The notes: a model not told the origin generated them from the sequence alone. A stretch of DNA of 18,334 nt from DAHUYF01 sp035509275 (GCA_035509275.1 DATJLU010000168.1:1-18334); one strand, 5' to 3'; positions 6,938 to 14,552 are shown, numbered from the stretch's first letter. Numbers and translations: made by a program.

Positions 6938-7459
6938 TCAGGCCACCTTCAGCCGGCATCGCTCGAGGATGAAGCCGGCAATCGCCGCCACATCGTCGAG
7001 GCCGAACAGCGGGAGGGCGAGGCCGGACACCGGCGCATCGCTCGCCACCGCGACGATATGCGGATCGTCACGGCAGAGCAGCGGCTTGCCGAGTGCGGGA
7101 CGATGCACTTCGAGCTTCGGATGGGTGCCGCGCTTCCAACCCTCGACCAGCACCAGGTCGACCGGCGTCATCTGGCCGATGAGCGATTCGAGGGTCGGTT
7201 CGGGCGCGCCGCGATGCTCGTGGATAAGCGCCCAGCGCCGCTCCGAAGCGATCATCACCTCGCTCGCGCCGGCCTGGCGGTGGCGCCAGCTGTCCTTGCC
7301 GGGCTGGTCGAGATCGAAGCTGTGATGCGCATGCTTCATCGTCGAGACCGTGAGGTTGTGCCGCGTCAGCTCCGGCACCAGCCGCGTCACCAAGGTCGTC
7401 TTGCCGCTGCCGCTCCAACCGGCGAGACCGAAGATCTGCATCGCCTTTGCCGCGCTCAC
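6938..7459 (-). CDS. mobB: Molybdopterin-guanine dinucleotide biosynthesis adaptor MobB
   Basis: A 173-residue P-loop GTP-binding protein. The Walker A motif is GWSGSGKTT (14-22), followed by the family block STMKHAHHSFDLDQPGKDSW and the strand VDLVLVEGWKRG, whose Glu is typical of MobB. In E. coli MobB assists MobA, which attaches GMP to the cofactor; it is helpful, not essential. mobA is not in this window. The GTG at 7459 overlaps the pgsA stop as GTGA; the alternative ATG at 7441 would remove six residues and still leave the whole P-loop. The order pgsA-mobB-moeA with these junctions indicates one transcript. Confidence 0.93.
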   Translation of the reverse strand: MSAAKAMQIFGLAGWSGSGKTTLVTRLVPELTRHNLTVSTMKHAHHSFDLDQPGKDSWRHRQAGASEVMIASERRWALIHEHRGAPEPTLESLIGQMTPVDLVLVEGWKRGTHPKLEVHRPALGKPLLCRDDPHIVAVASDAPVSGLALPLFGLDDVAAIAGFILERCRLKVA

Positions 7460-8052
7460 GTGGCGCTGCTCGGCTTTGCCGCCTTGACGGCGGGTGTCTC
7501 CTCGTTCATGTGGTCGAGCCCGGCGCGCAGATAATCATAGCCGGTGATCAGGGTCAGTACCGCCGCTGCCCACAGCATCAGCTCGCCGATCAAGGTCACC
7601 GGCAGAAACGCCGGGCCGGCATCGCCGACCAGCAGCACGCCGATTGCGCCCATCTGGATGCCGGTCTTCCATTTGGCGAGGCGCGAGGAGGGCACGCGCA
7701 CCTTGAGCGTGGCAAGATGCTCGCGCAGTCCCGAAACCAGGATCTCGCGGCCGAGAATGACCAGCGCCGGGAAGATCGTCGGCGCCGACACGCGCTGCAG
7801 CGCCGCCAGCATGAACAGGATCGCCGCCACCAGCAGCTTGTCGGCGATCGGGTCGAGGAAGCGGCCGAGCTCCGACTGCTGCTCCCAGAGCCGCGCCAGC
7901 TTGCCGTCGAGCCAGTCGGTGAAGCCCGCCAGCGCGAAGAGGCAGCAGCCGATCCACGGGCCCCAGGGCGACGGGATGTAAAAGGTGATGATGACCAGCG
8001 GGATCGCGGCAATACGCGAGAGCGTCAGCAGGTTGGGGAGCGTCGTCAGCAT
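7456..8052 (-). CDS. pgsA: CDP-diacylglycerol--glycerol-3-phosphate 3-phosphatidyltransferase
   Basis: A 198-residue integral membrane enzyme that makes phosphatidylglycerophosphate, the committed step to phosphatidylglycerol and cardiolipin. The CDP-alcohol phosphotransferase signature is complete: D46-x2-D49-G50-x2-A-R54-x8-G63-x3-D67-x3-D71. The N-terminus MLTTLPNLLTLSRI is the usual PgsA start, and several hydrophobic segments follow (about 13-27, 30-44, 72-90, 145-180). It lies 54 bases downstream of uvrC and overlaps mobB by 4 bases. uvrC-pgsA adjacency is a widespread bacterial arrangement. Confidence 0.95.
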   Translation of the reverse strand: MLTTLPNLLTLSRIAAIPLVIITFYIPSPWGPWIGCCLFALAGFTDWLDGKLARLWEQQSELGRFLDPIADKLLVAAILFMLAALQRVSAPTIFPALVILGREILVSGLREHLATLKVRVPSSRLAKWKTGIQMGAIGVLLVGDAGPAFLPVTLIGELMLWAAAVLTLITGYDYLRAGLDHMNEETPAVKAAKPSSAT

Positions 8053-8106
8053 GGCTCATCCGGTCCCGCAGGGAGGGGCGGGAGGTCTCGGGCCAGTCTA
8101 GCGCCT

Positions 8107-10092
8107 TTACGCCTCGGCATGGAAATGGTCATAGATGCGCTGCGCCACGGCCTTGCTGATGCCCTCGACGCGCTCGAGATCGGCAAGGCCGGCGCGGGCG
8201 ACACCGCGCGCCGAGCCGAAATGATGCAGCAGCGCCTTCTTGCGCCGCGCGCCGATGCCGGCGATCTCGTCGAGCGGCGAGCTGCCGATCGCCTTGGCGC
8301 GCCGCGCGCGATGCGTGCCGATGGCGAAGCGATGCGCCTCGTCGCGCAACCGCTGCAGGAAGTAGAGCACAGGGTCGCGCGGATCGAGGCCGAAGGGCTC
8401 GCCGCCGGGACGGAAGAAGCGCTCGCGCCCGGCATTGCGGTCGGGACCCTTGGCGATCGCCACCAGCGGGACATCGTCGATGCCGAGATCCGCCAGCACC
8501 TGCTGCGCGGCGGTAAGCTGGCCGGCCCCGCCATCGATCAGCAGCAGATCGGGCCAGGTGCCGCGCTCGCGCGTCGGATCTTCCTTGAGCGCGCGGGCGA
8601 AGCGGCGGCTTAGCACCTCGCGCATCATGCCGTAATCATCGCCCGGCGTGAGCGGGCTCGCGGCCGCTTCCGGCGCCGGCTCTGCCGAGGCTTCGATCGC
8701 CGCGGCGAGGCCGTTCTCGGCCGGTTGCGCCGCGCCGCCATCACCGCGGATGGTGAATTTGCGATAGGCGTTCTTGATGAAGCCTTCGGGGCCGGCGACG
8801 ATCATCGCGCCGACCGCGTGGCTGCCCTGGATGTGGCTGTTGTCGTAGACCTCGATGCGATGCGGCGGTGCGTCGAGGCCGAAGGTCTCGGCGACGCCGG
8901 CCAGCAGCTTCAGCTGGGTCTCGCTTTCGGCGAGGCGGCGGCCGAGCGCCTCGCGGGCGTTGAGCAGGGCGTGCTCCACCAGCTTGCGCTTGTCGCCCCG
9001 CTGCGGCACAGCGAGCTCGACCCGGCCGCCCGCCTGCGCCGTCAACGCCTCCTCGATCAGCGCCGCATCGGCCGGCGCATGGCTCAGCAGCACGAGTTTC
9101 GGCGGCAGCTTGTTTTCGTAGAACTGGCCAAGGAACGCCGCGAGCACTTCCTCGATCGGCATCTGCCGGTCATGGCTGGGGAAATAGGCGCGATTGCCCC
9201 AGTTCTGCCCGGCGCGGAAGAAAAAGACCTGGATGCAGGTATGGCCGCCCGCCTGGTGGGCGGCGATGACATCGGCGTCCTCGATGCCCTCGAGCGAGAT
9301 GTCCTGCCGGCCCTGCACCTGGGTCAGGGCGCGGATACGGTCGCGCACGAAGGCGGCGCTCTCGAAATCGAGCCGGTCGGCCAGCTCCTGCATGCGCAGC
9401 GCCAGGCGCTCCTGGACCTCCTTGCTGCGGCCGGTCAGGAAGCCGCGCGCCTCCTCGACCAGCCGGTCATATCCCGGCTTGTCGATGCGGCCGACGCAAG
9501 GCGCGCTGCAGCGCTTGATCTGATAGAGAAGGCAGGGCCGCGTGCGGGTCGCGAAGATACTGTCGCTGCAGGAGCGCAGGAGGAAGGCGCGCTGTAGCGC
9601 AATGATGGTGCGCGCCACCGCGCCGGCGGAGGCGAACGGGCCGAAATAGTCGCCGGGCGTGCTCTTGGCGCCGCGATGCTTGATGATCTGCGGAAAATCG
9701 CCCGCGGTGAGATGGATATAAGGGAAGGACTTGTCATCGCGCAGCAGCACGTTGTAGCGCGGCATCAGCCGCTTGATCAGGTTATTCTCAAGCAGCAGCG
9801 CCTCGACCTCGGTATGCGTGACCACCACCTCCATCGCGCGGGTTTCCGCCACCATCCGGCGCAGCCGGTTGGAGAGCGCCACTGGATGGGTGTAGTTGGC
9901 GACGCGGTTGCGGAGGCTCCGCGCCTTGCCGACATAGAGCGCGTCGCCCTTGCGGTCGAGCATGCGGTAGACGCCGGGGCCGGGCGGCATGGTGCGCAGC
10001 GCGGCGCGTATCGCCTCGACGCCCTGGGCAAGGCCGCCGCCTTGCGGCAGGGTCTCCTCCGGCTCGGTCGTATCGTCCTCGAGATCGCTCAT
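8107..10092 (-). CDS. uvrC: Excinuclease ABC subunit UvrC
   Basis: A 661-residue nuclease that makes both incisions around a lesion marked by UvrA/UvrB. Domains in order: GIY-YIG nuclease (GVY at 40-42, YVG at 53-55, E102 region); four cysteines C175, C187, C195, C199 with the same 12/8/4 spacing as the E. coli residues that hold a 4Fe-4S cluster; a UVR UvrB-contact motif (about 235-260); the RNase H-like 5' incision domain with D417 (VYDNSH), D520 (LLIDGG) and H588; and a tandem helix-hairpin-helix C-terminus (about 605-657). An Ala/Pro/Glu-rich stretch at about 451-483 is an insertion between core strands compared with short UvrCs. It follows a 382-base non-coding region and probably has its own promoter. 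Confidence 0.97.
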   Translation of the reverse strand: MSDLEDDTTEPEETLPQGGGLAQGVEAIRAALRTMPPGPGVYRMLDRKGDALYVGKARSLRNRVANYTHPVALSNRLRRMVAETRAMEVVVTHTEVEALLLENNLIKRLMPRYNVLLRDDKSFPYIHLTAGDFPQIIKHRGAKSTPGDYFGPFASAGAVARTIIALQRAFLLRSCSDSIFATRTRPCLLYQIKRCSAPCVGRIDKPGYDRLVEEARGFLTGRSKEVQERLALRMQELADRLDFESAAFVRDRIRALTQVQGRQDISLEGIEDADVIAAHQAGGHTCIQVFFFRAGQNWGNRAYFPSHDRQMPIEEVLAAFLGQFYENKLPPKLVLLSHAPADAALIEEALTAQAGGRVELAVPQRGDKRKLVEHALLNAREALGRRLAESETQLKLLAGVAETFGLDAPPHRIEVYDNSHIQGSHAVGAMIVAGPEGFIKNAYRKFTIRGDGGAAQPAENGLAAAIEASAEPAPEAAASPLTPGDDYGMMREVLSRRFARALKEDPTRERGTWPDLLLIDGGAGQLTAAQQVLADLGIDDVPLVAIAKGPDRNAGRERFFRPGGEPFGLDPRDPVLYFLQRLRDEAHRFAIGTHRARRAKAIGSSPLDEIAGIGARRKKALLHHFGSARGVARAGLADLERVEGISKAVAQRIYDHFHAEA

Positions 10093-10474
10093 CGGCCTTT
10101 CACTTGGCGCCGTGCCGCGGCGCCGTCAATCGCCCGACGAGAACAGCCTTCGCCCGGGCTAGGGTCGCCGCGTTCATGAAATGGATATATCCACGAAGCC
10201 TGTGGACAAAACTGTCGAAAACCTCGCGCCGTCCCGGAGCGGGAGGCGTCAAACCTGGGGTTTTAGCGCTTTGCCTAGATTTTGGGCACAAGATACTAAC
10301 GCACGGAAATGATTACATATTTTCCTTGTCAAGTGTAAATCGGCTGTAACACTTTGTAAGTCCGAGGTCACAGAGCCGCACCTGACGGCCGTCGCCGCGG
10401 CCTGTGAACAACTCGCCGGCGGCACCTCCCGCAGGCCGTTCCGCGAGCCGGCAAATGCCCGATGGTTAAGGCAC
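10093..10474. promoter_or_regulatory. 382-bp non-coding region upstream of uvrC
   Basis: No convincing gene is present. Going left to right: a 12-bp palindrome TGGATATATCCA (10182-10193); TGTGGACAA (10201-10209) and TGTGAACAA (10403-10411), each close to an inverted DnaA box; and an AT-rich core (about 10259-10360), unusual for this GC-rich window. In the core, TGTAA words occur at 10334, 10345 and 10355, that is 11 and 10 bases apart, with TTACA at 10313. Read on the minus strand these are TTACA direct repeats just upstream of TTGACA (10332-10327), a possible uvrC -35 box, although no good -10 follows. The spacing suits a regulator binding one face of the helix. Confidence 0.4.
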
Positions 10475-10888
10475 TTACGGCAGGCGGTTAATCCGATCTA
10501 TTTCGATGCCGACACTCGCCACGTCGGGGTAGACGTCGAGCTTCTCGACGCGTACGACGGCATGGCGGATGCGCGCATCGGCGAGGCACATCTCGGCGAT
10601 GCGCTCGGCCAGCGTCTCGACCAGATTGACATGTCCGGCCTCGGCGAGGCGGCGGATGCCGCTGACGATCTCGTCATAGCAGACGACATTGCGCAGATCG
10701 TCGGCGATCGGCACCGCCTCCTCGCGCACGGCAAGGTCGAGATTGATGCGGACGCGTTGACGCGCGCCGCGCTCGTGTCGGAAAACGCCGATTTCGCAGG
10801 CGAGCACGAGGTCGCGCACGAGAATGCGGCGCATGCCGCCGCCGGCTTGGCCGGAGAGCGCGCGGGTCGTGGTTTCGGCGTTGCTCAT
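10475..10888 (-). CDS. folB: Dihydroneopterin aldolase (FolB/FolX family)
   Basis: A 137-residue T-fold enzyme of folate synthesis, converting 7,8-dihydroneopterin to 6-hydroxymethyl-dihydropterin and glycolaldehyde. Conserved residues visible: E32 in LACEIGVFRHE, Y71 in VCYDEI, the pterin-anchor E91 in NLVETLAERIA, and catalytic-type K116 in RVEKLDVYPD. I start at ATG 10888, which follows a GAGG three bases away; a TTG at 10897 would add three residues. The first 20 residues precede the family core (MRRILVRDL). The gene lies 15 bases after the pteridine-reductase-like SDR. The FolX epimerase reaction is an alternative that sequence alone does not exclude. Confidence 0.93.
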   Translation of the reverse strand: MSNAETTTRALSGQAGGGMRRILVRDLVLACEIGVFRHERGARQRVRINLDLAVREEAVPIADDLRNVVCYDEIVSGIRRLAEAGHVNLVETLAERIAEMCLADARIRHAVVRVEKLDVYPDVASVGIEIDRINRLP

Positions 10889-10903
10889 GATCCTCAATGT
10901 TCC

Positions 10904-11686
10904 CTATTCCGTGACTGCCGGCCGGCCGACCGCTTGCGCCCAGCCGAGATGCTGCCCGCCATCGAGCGCGATCATCTGCCCGGTCATCGCCGGCGCCGAC
11001 AGGATGAAAAGCACCGCGGCGGCGATCTCTTCGGGGGTGGTGCCGCGGTGGAGCGGCATCATCTCCTGCTGCCGGCGGAACTGCGCCTCGCTTTGCCGCG
11101 GACTCGGCAGTGTCGGCCCGGGGCCGATACCATTGACGCGGATGCGCGGGGCCAGCGCCAGCGCCATGCTCTGGGTGAGGTTCCAGAGTCCGGCCTTGCT
11201 CAGCGTATAGGAGACGAAATAAGGCGTGAGGCTCCAGACGCGCTCGTCGAGGATGTTGACGATGGCGCCCTCGCGGTCTTCCGGCAGCTCGCGTGCAAAT
11301 TGCTGCATAAGGACGAAAGGTGCGCGCAGGTTGATATCGAGATGCCGATCCCAGCTTTCGCGCGTCGCGCCAAGCGCCGTGTCATTCTCGAACACCGAGG
11401 CATTGTTGACGAGCGCGCCCAACGGACCCAGCGCTGCCGCCGCGAGCGATACCAGCGTCTCGACTTCGGCCTCGCGCCCGAGATCGGCGGCAAGCGCCAC
11501 CGCGCGCCCGCCGGCGGCGGTGATTTCGCTGACAACGGCCTTCGCCTCCGCCTCGGAGTCGTGATAGTGCACCGCCACGGCCCAGCCGCTGCCGCCAAGC
11601 GCCAGCGCAATGGCGCGGCCAATGCGCTTGCCGGCGCCGGTCACCAGCGCCGCTTTCGGGCAGCGCGCGGGCGGAAACTCGGTCAT
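10904..11686 (-). CDS. folM: Pteridine reductase-like SDR (FolM/PTR1 type)
   Basis: A 260-residue short-chain dehydrogenase with pteridine-reductase marks rather than the classical pattern. The nucleotide motif is TGAGKRIG (16-23), matching the TGx3(K/R)xG form of PTR1/FolM; HYH at 40-42 matches the NADPH-binding segment of PTR1; NNAS is at 94-97. The usual catalytic Ser position holds D147 (NILDE), with Y160 and K164 following, as in Leishmania PTR1 (Asp/Tyr/Lys). RVNGIGPG also fits. The likely reaction is NADPH reduction of dihydropterin or dihydrofolate to the tetrahydro form. Start at ATG 11686, 13 bases after the uvrB stop; the longer upstream frame is antisense or out-of-frame uvrB sequence. 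folB follows directly, which supports a pterin role. Confidence 0.85.
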   Translation of the reverse strand: MTEFPPARCPKAALVTGAGKRIGRAIALALGGSGWAVAVHYHDSEAEAKAVVSEITAAGGRAVALAADLGREAEVETLVSLAAAALGPLGALVNNASVFENDTALGATRESWDRHLDINLRAPFVLMQQFARELPEDREGAIVNILDERVWSLTPYFVSYTLSKAGLWNLTQSMALALAPRIRVNGIGPGPTLPSPRQSEAQFRRQQEMMPLHRGTTPEEIAAAVLFILSAPAMTGQMIALDGGQHLGWAQAVGRPAVTE

Positions 11687-11699
11687 TGCGGCGCGCCGG

Positions 11700-14507
11700 T
11701 CAGCGGTGGCCCCGCCGCTGCCGGGCGCGCACCTTGGCTTTGGCGAGCGCCTTGGCCGAGGTGCCGGCGCGCCCTCCCATCGACCTGCCTGCCGGGCGAG
11801 CCGATGGCTGGGAGGCGGCGGCTTCGCCGGGGAGCCCGAGATCGAGCTGCTCCAAACGGCGGATCTCATCGCGCAGCCGCGCCGCTTCTTCGAATTCGAG
11901 ATCGGCCGCGGCGGTACGCATCTGCTTCTCGAGATCGGCGATGACCGCTTTCAGGTTCATGCCCTGATAGTGCGCTTGCGCGCTTTCGCCGAGACCGACG
12001 GTGACGTGGTCCTGCTCGTAGACGCTCTCCAGGATGTCGGCGATGCCGCGGCGCACGCTTTCGGGCGTGATGCCGTTGGCGGCGTTGAAGGCCTGCTGCT
12101 TCTCGCGCCGGCGGTTGGTCTCGTCGATCGCCGCTTTCATGCTCTGGGTCATGCGATCGGCGTAAAGGATGGCGCGGCCCTCGAGATGGCGCGCGGCGCG
12201 GCCGATGGTCTGGATGAGCGCGGTGCGCGAGCGCAGATAGCCCTCCTTGTCGGCATCGAGCACGGCAACGAGCGCGCATTCCGGGATGTCCAGCCCCTCG
12301 CGCAGCAAGTTGATGCCTACCAGCACGTCGAAGACGCCGAGGCGCAGATCGCGGATGATCTCGATGCGCTCCAAGGTATCGACGTCGGAGTGCATGTAAC
12401 GGACGCGGATGCCGTTCTCGTGGAAATACTCGGTGAGCGCCTCGGCCATTTTCTTGGTCAGCGTCGTCACCAGCACGCGCTGCCCCTTCAAGGCGCAGTC
12501 GCGGCACTCGGCCATGAGGTCGTCGACCTGGTTCTCCACCGGGCGGATGAGGCAGGGCGGATCGACGAGGCCGGTCGGACGCACGACCTGCTCGACGAAG
12601 ACGCCGCCGGTGCGCTCCATCTCCCAGGGCCCTGGCGTCGCCGAGACGCAGACGGTCTGGCCGCGCATCTGATCCCATTCCTCGAATTTGAGCGGCCGGT
12701 TGTCGACGCAGGCGGGGAGGCGGAAGCCATACTCGGCGAGGATCGATTTGCGCGAATAGTCGCCGCGGAACATGGCGCCGAGCTGCGGGATGGTGACGTG
12801 ACTTTCGTCGCAGAAGATGAGCGCGTCCTTGGGCAGGTACTCGAAGAGGGTCGGCGGCGGCTCGCCCGGCCGGCGCCCGGTGAGATAGCGCGAATAGTTT
12901 TCGATCCCGGCGCAGCTCCCCGTCGCCGCCATCATCTCGATGTCGAACGTGGTGCGCTGCTCCAGCCGCTGCGCTTCGAGCAGCTTGCCCTGGGCGTGGA
13001 ACTCTTCGAGCCTGAGCCGCAGATCCGCCTTCATCTGCTCGATCGCCTGCAGCAGCGTCGGTTTCGGCGTGACGTAATGGCTGTTGGGATAGACCGTGAC
13101 CTCGTCGAGCGCGCCGGTCTTCTCGCCGGTGAGGGGGTCGAATTCGTGGATCGCTTCGAGCTCGTCGCCGAACAGCGAGAGCCGCCAGGCGCGGTCCTCG
13201 TAATGCGCCGGGAAGAGCTCGATCGTATCGCCGCGCGCGCGGAAGGTGCCGCGGCCGAAATTGGCGTCGTTGCGGCGGTACTGCAAATCCACCAGCCGGG
13301 CGAGGAGCTGCGTGCGGTTGACGCGCTCGCCGACCGCCAGGCTGAACGCCATCTCGGAATAGGTCTCGACCGAGCCGATGCCGTAGATGCAGGAGACCGA
13401 GGCGACGATCACCGTGTCGCGCCGTTCGAGAATGGCGCGCGTCGCCGAGTGGCGCATGCGGTCGATCTGCTCGTTGATCGAGGATTCCTTCTCGATATAG
13501 GTGTCGGTCCGCGGCACATAGGCCTCGGGCTGATAATAGTCGTAATAGGAGACGAAGTATTCGACCGCGTTGTCGGGGAAGAAGCTTTTCATCTCGCCAT
13601 AGAGCTGCGCCGCCAGCGTCTTGTTCGGCGCGAGGATCAGCGCCGGGCGCTGCGTCGCCTCGATCACCTTGGCCATGGTGAAAGTCTTGCCCGAGCCGGT
13701 GACGCCGAGCAGCACCTGCGAACGGTCGTTGCGCTGCACGCCTTCGACCAGTTCCTCGATGGCCTGCGGCTGGTCGCCCTTCGGCGCGAAGTCCGAGGTG
13801 ATGACGAGCGGGCGGCCGCCTTCGGATTTCTCCGGCCGCGGCGGCCGGTGCGGCGTCCATAATTGACCGCGCAATTCGTCGCGGCCTTCGCGCAGCAGCC
13901 GGTCGAGCGATTGCTGGCTCGCCGCGCTGCCGAAAGCGCCGCCTTCGGGCAGCGGCCGCGCCATGCGCCGCTTGGTATTCTCTTCGCCGTACTTGATGAC
14001 GCCGCGCTCGGCCTGGTCGGTGGCTTCGTCGATGCCGAGCGCCTTGGCCAGATCGGGATCGAGCTCGCCCGGGGCAGCCGGCGACCTGCCGACATAGCTT
14101 TGCTGCGGGGCTTCGCCGAAACCGCGCGCCACCGAGGCGCGGGCACGGTGCGCGCTGGCGAAGTCGGCGCGGCGGTCGAAAGAATTGTCCGGCGGCGGCG
14201 CAAGCTTCGACCGTTCCCCTCCCCCTTGTGGGGAGGGGATGGGGGTGGGGGTCGATAAAGAGCGCCTCGACGTTATGCGACTTTCCTCGCCACCCCCCTC
14301 CCCACCCTCTCCCGCAAGGGGGGAGGGAAATTTCTCAATCCCCGTCTGCGCGCCTATGCCGGCGCGCCCGCGCGCGATGCCCGGATTGAGCAGGTCGGCG
14401 AGCGAATCGTCGAGCTCCGGCGCTTCCGGCCGCGCCGCCTTGGCGCGGGTCGGCTTGGCCGGGTCTTTCTTGGAATGTTTCGCGGGGTCGCGCTGTTTGG
14501 GCGCCAT
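11700..14507 (-). CDS. uvrB: Excinuclease ABC subunit UvrB with long N-terminal extension
   Basis: A 935-residue DNA helicase-like protein that verifies damage with UvrA and recruits UvrC. The core starts near residue 235 (SDFAPKGDQPQAI). Walker A is GVTGSGKTFT (268-277). Then come the damage-probing beta-hairpin (YYDYYQPEAYVPRTDTYIEK), the DESH Walker B box, the helicase C motifs (LREGLDIPE, QTIGRAAR), and a C-terminal UVR motif for UvrC contact (about 870-900). E. coli UvrB has 673 residues, so about 230 are extra at the N-terminus. I recall similar extensions in Rhizobiales (PPPDNSFDRRADF blocks). Residues about 58-103 are translated palindromic repeats. The start at ATG 14507 has no strong Shine-Dalgarno; downstream starts remain possible. 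First gene of uvrB-folM-folB. Confidence 0.95.
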   Translation of the reverse strand: MAPKQRDPAKHSKKDPAKPTRAKAARPEAPELDDSLADLLNPGIARGRAGIGAQTGIEKFPSPLAGEGGEGGGEESRITSRRSLSTPTPIPSPQGGGERSKLAPPPDNSFDRRADFASAHRARASVARGFGEAPQQSYVGRSPAAPGELDPDLAKALGIDEATDQAERGVIKYGEENTKRRMARPLPEGGAFGSAASQQSLDRLLREGRDELRGQLWTPHRPPRPEKSEGGRPLVITSDFAPKGDQPQAIEELVEGVQRNDRSQVLLGVTGSGKTFTMAKVIEATQRPALILAPNKTLAAQLYGEMKSFFPDNAVEYFVSYYDYYQPEAYVPRTDTYIEKESSINEQIDRMRHSATRAILERRDTVIVASVSCIYGIGSVETYSEMAFSLAVGERVNRTQLLARLVDLQYRRNDANFGRGTFRARGDTIELFPAHYEDRAWRLSLFGDELEAIHEFDPLTGEKTGALDEVTVYPNSHYVTPKPTLLQAIEQMKADLRLRLEEFHAQGKLLEAQRLEQRTTFDIEMMAATGSCAGIENYSRYLTGRRPGEPPPTLFEYLPKDALIFCDESHVTIPQLGAMFRGDYSRKSILAEYGFRLPACVDNRPLKFEEWDQMRGQTVCVSATPGPWEMERTGGVFVEQVVRPTGLVDPPCLIRPVENQVDDLMAECRDCALKGQRVLVTTLTKKMAEALTEYFHENGIRVRYMHSDVDTLERIEIIRDLRLGVFDVLVGINLLREGLDIPECALVAVLDADKEGYLRSRTALIQTIGRAARHLEGRAILYADRMTQSMKAAIDETNRRREKQQAFNAANGITPESVRRGIADILESVYEQDHVTVGLGESAQAHYQGMNLKAVIADLEKQMRTAAADLEFEEAARLRDEIRRLEQLDLGLPGEAAASQPSARPAGRSMGGRAGTSAKALAKAKVRARQRRGHR
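14216..14327. repeat. Head-to-head pair of GC-rich palindromic repeats inside uvrB
   Basis: Unit A has stem CCCCTCCCC (14216-14224) with GGGGAGGGG (14230-14238), a perfect 9-bp hairpin around CTTGT, followed by GATGGGGGTGGGGG. Unit B, in reverse orientation, has stem CCCTCTCCC (14305-14313) with GGGGGAGGG (14319-14327), 9 bp with one G-T pair, preceded by CACCCCCCTCCCC. Each unit is thus a hairpin plus a G-rich arm, and the two point toward each other. The DNA is read through by uvrB in frame, giving peptides PSPLAGEGGEGGGE and PIPSPQGGGE. Similar CCCTCCCCCTTG repeats are scattered in many alphaproteobacteria, usually between genes. Confidence 0.8.
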
Positions 14508-14552
14508 GCCGACAATATGGGGCGAGTCCCGAGGCGAGGAAAGTGACGCCGG

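Noticed and set aside
10100..10291. 63-codon minus-strand frame upstream of uvrC
   Set aside because: No Shine-Dalgarno, no family resemblance, and it overlaps palindromic regulatory-looking DNA; treated as non-coding.
10104..10349. 81-codon plus-strand frame in the same spacer
   Set aside because: Runs through the AT-rich core, mixed composition, no motif or ribosome site.
10182..10411. Replication origin
   Set aside because: Only two or three degenerate DnaA-box-like sites and one AT-rich patch, with no dnaA, hemE or parAB nearby; too weak to claim.
10093..10474. SOS (LexA) box of the alphaproteobacterial GAAC-N7-GAAC / GTTC-N7-GTTC type upstream of uvrC
   Set aside because: Single GAAC and GTTC words occur, but none has a partner at the right spacing; the spacer upstream of uvrB also lacks one.
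11610..13862. 750-codon open frame on the plus strand
   Set aside because: It lies opposite uvrB, is Arg/Ala/Asp-rich without recognisable domains, and arises from high-GC codon bias antisense to a real gene.
14216..14327. CRISPR-like array
   Set aside because: Only two copies, in opposite orientation, palindromic and lacking spacers of regular length.
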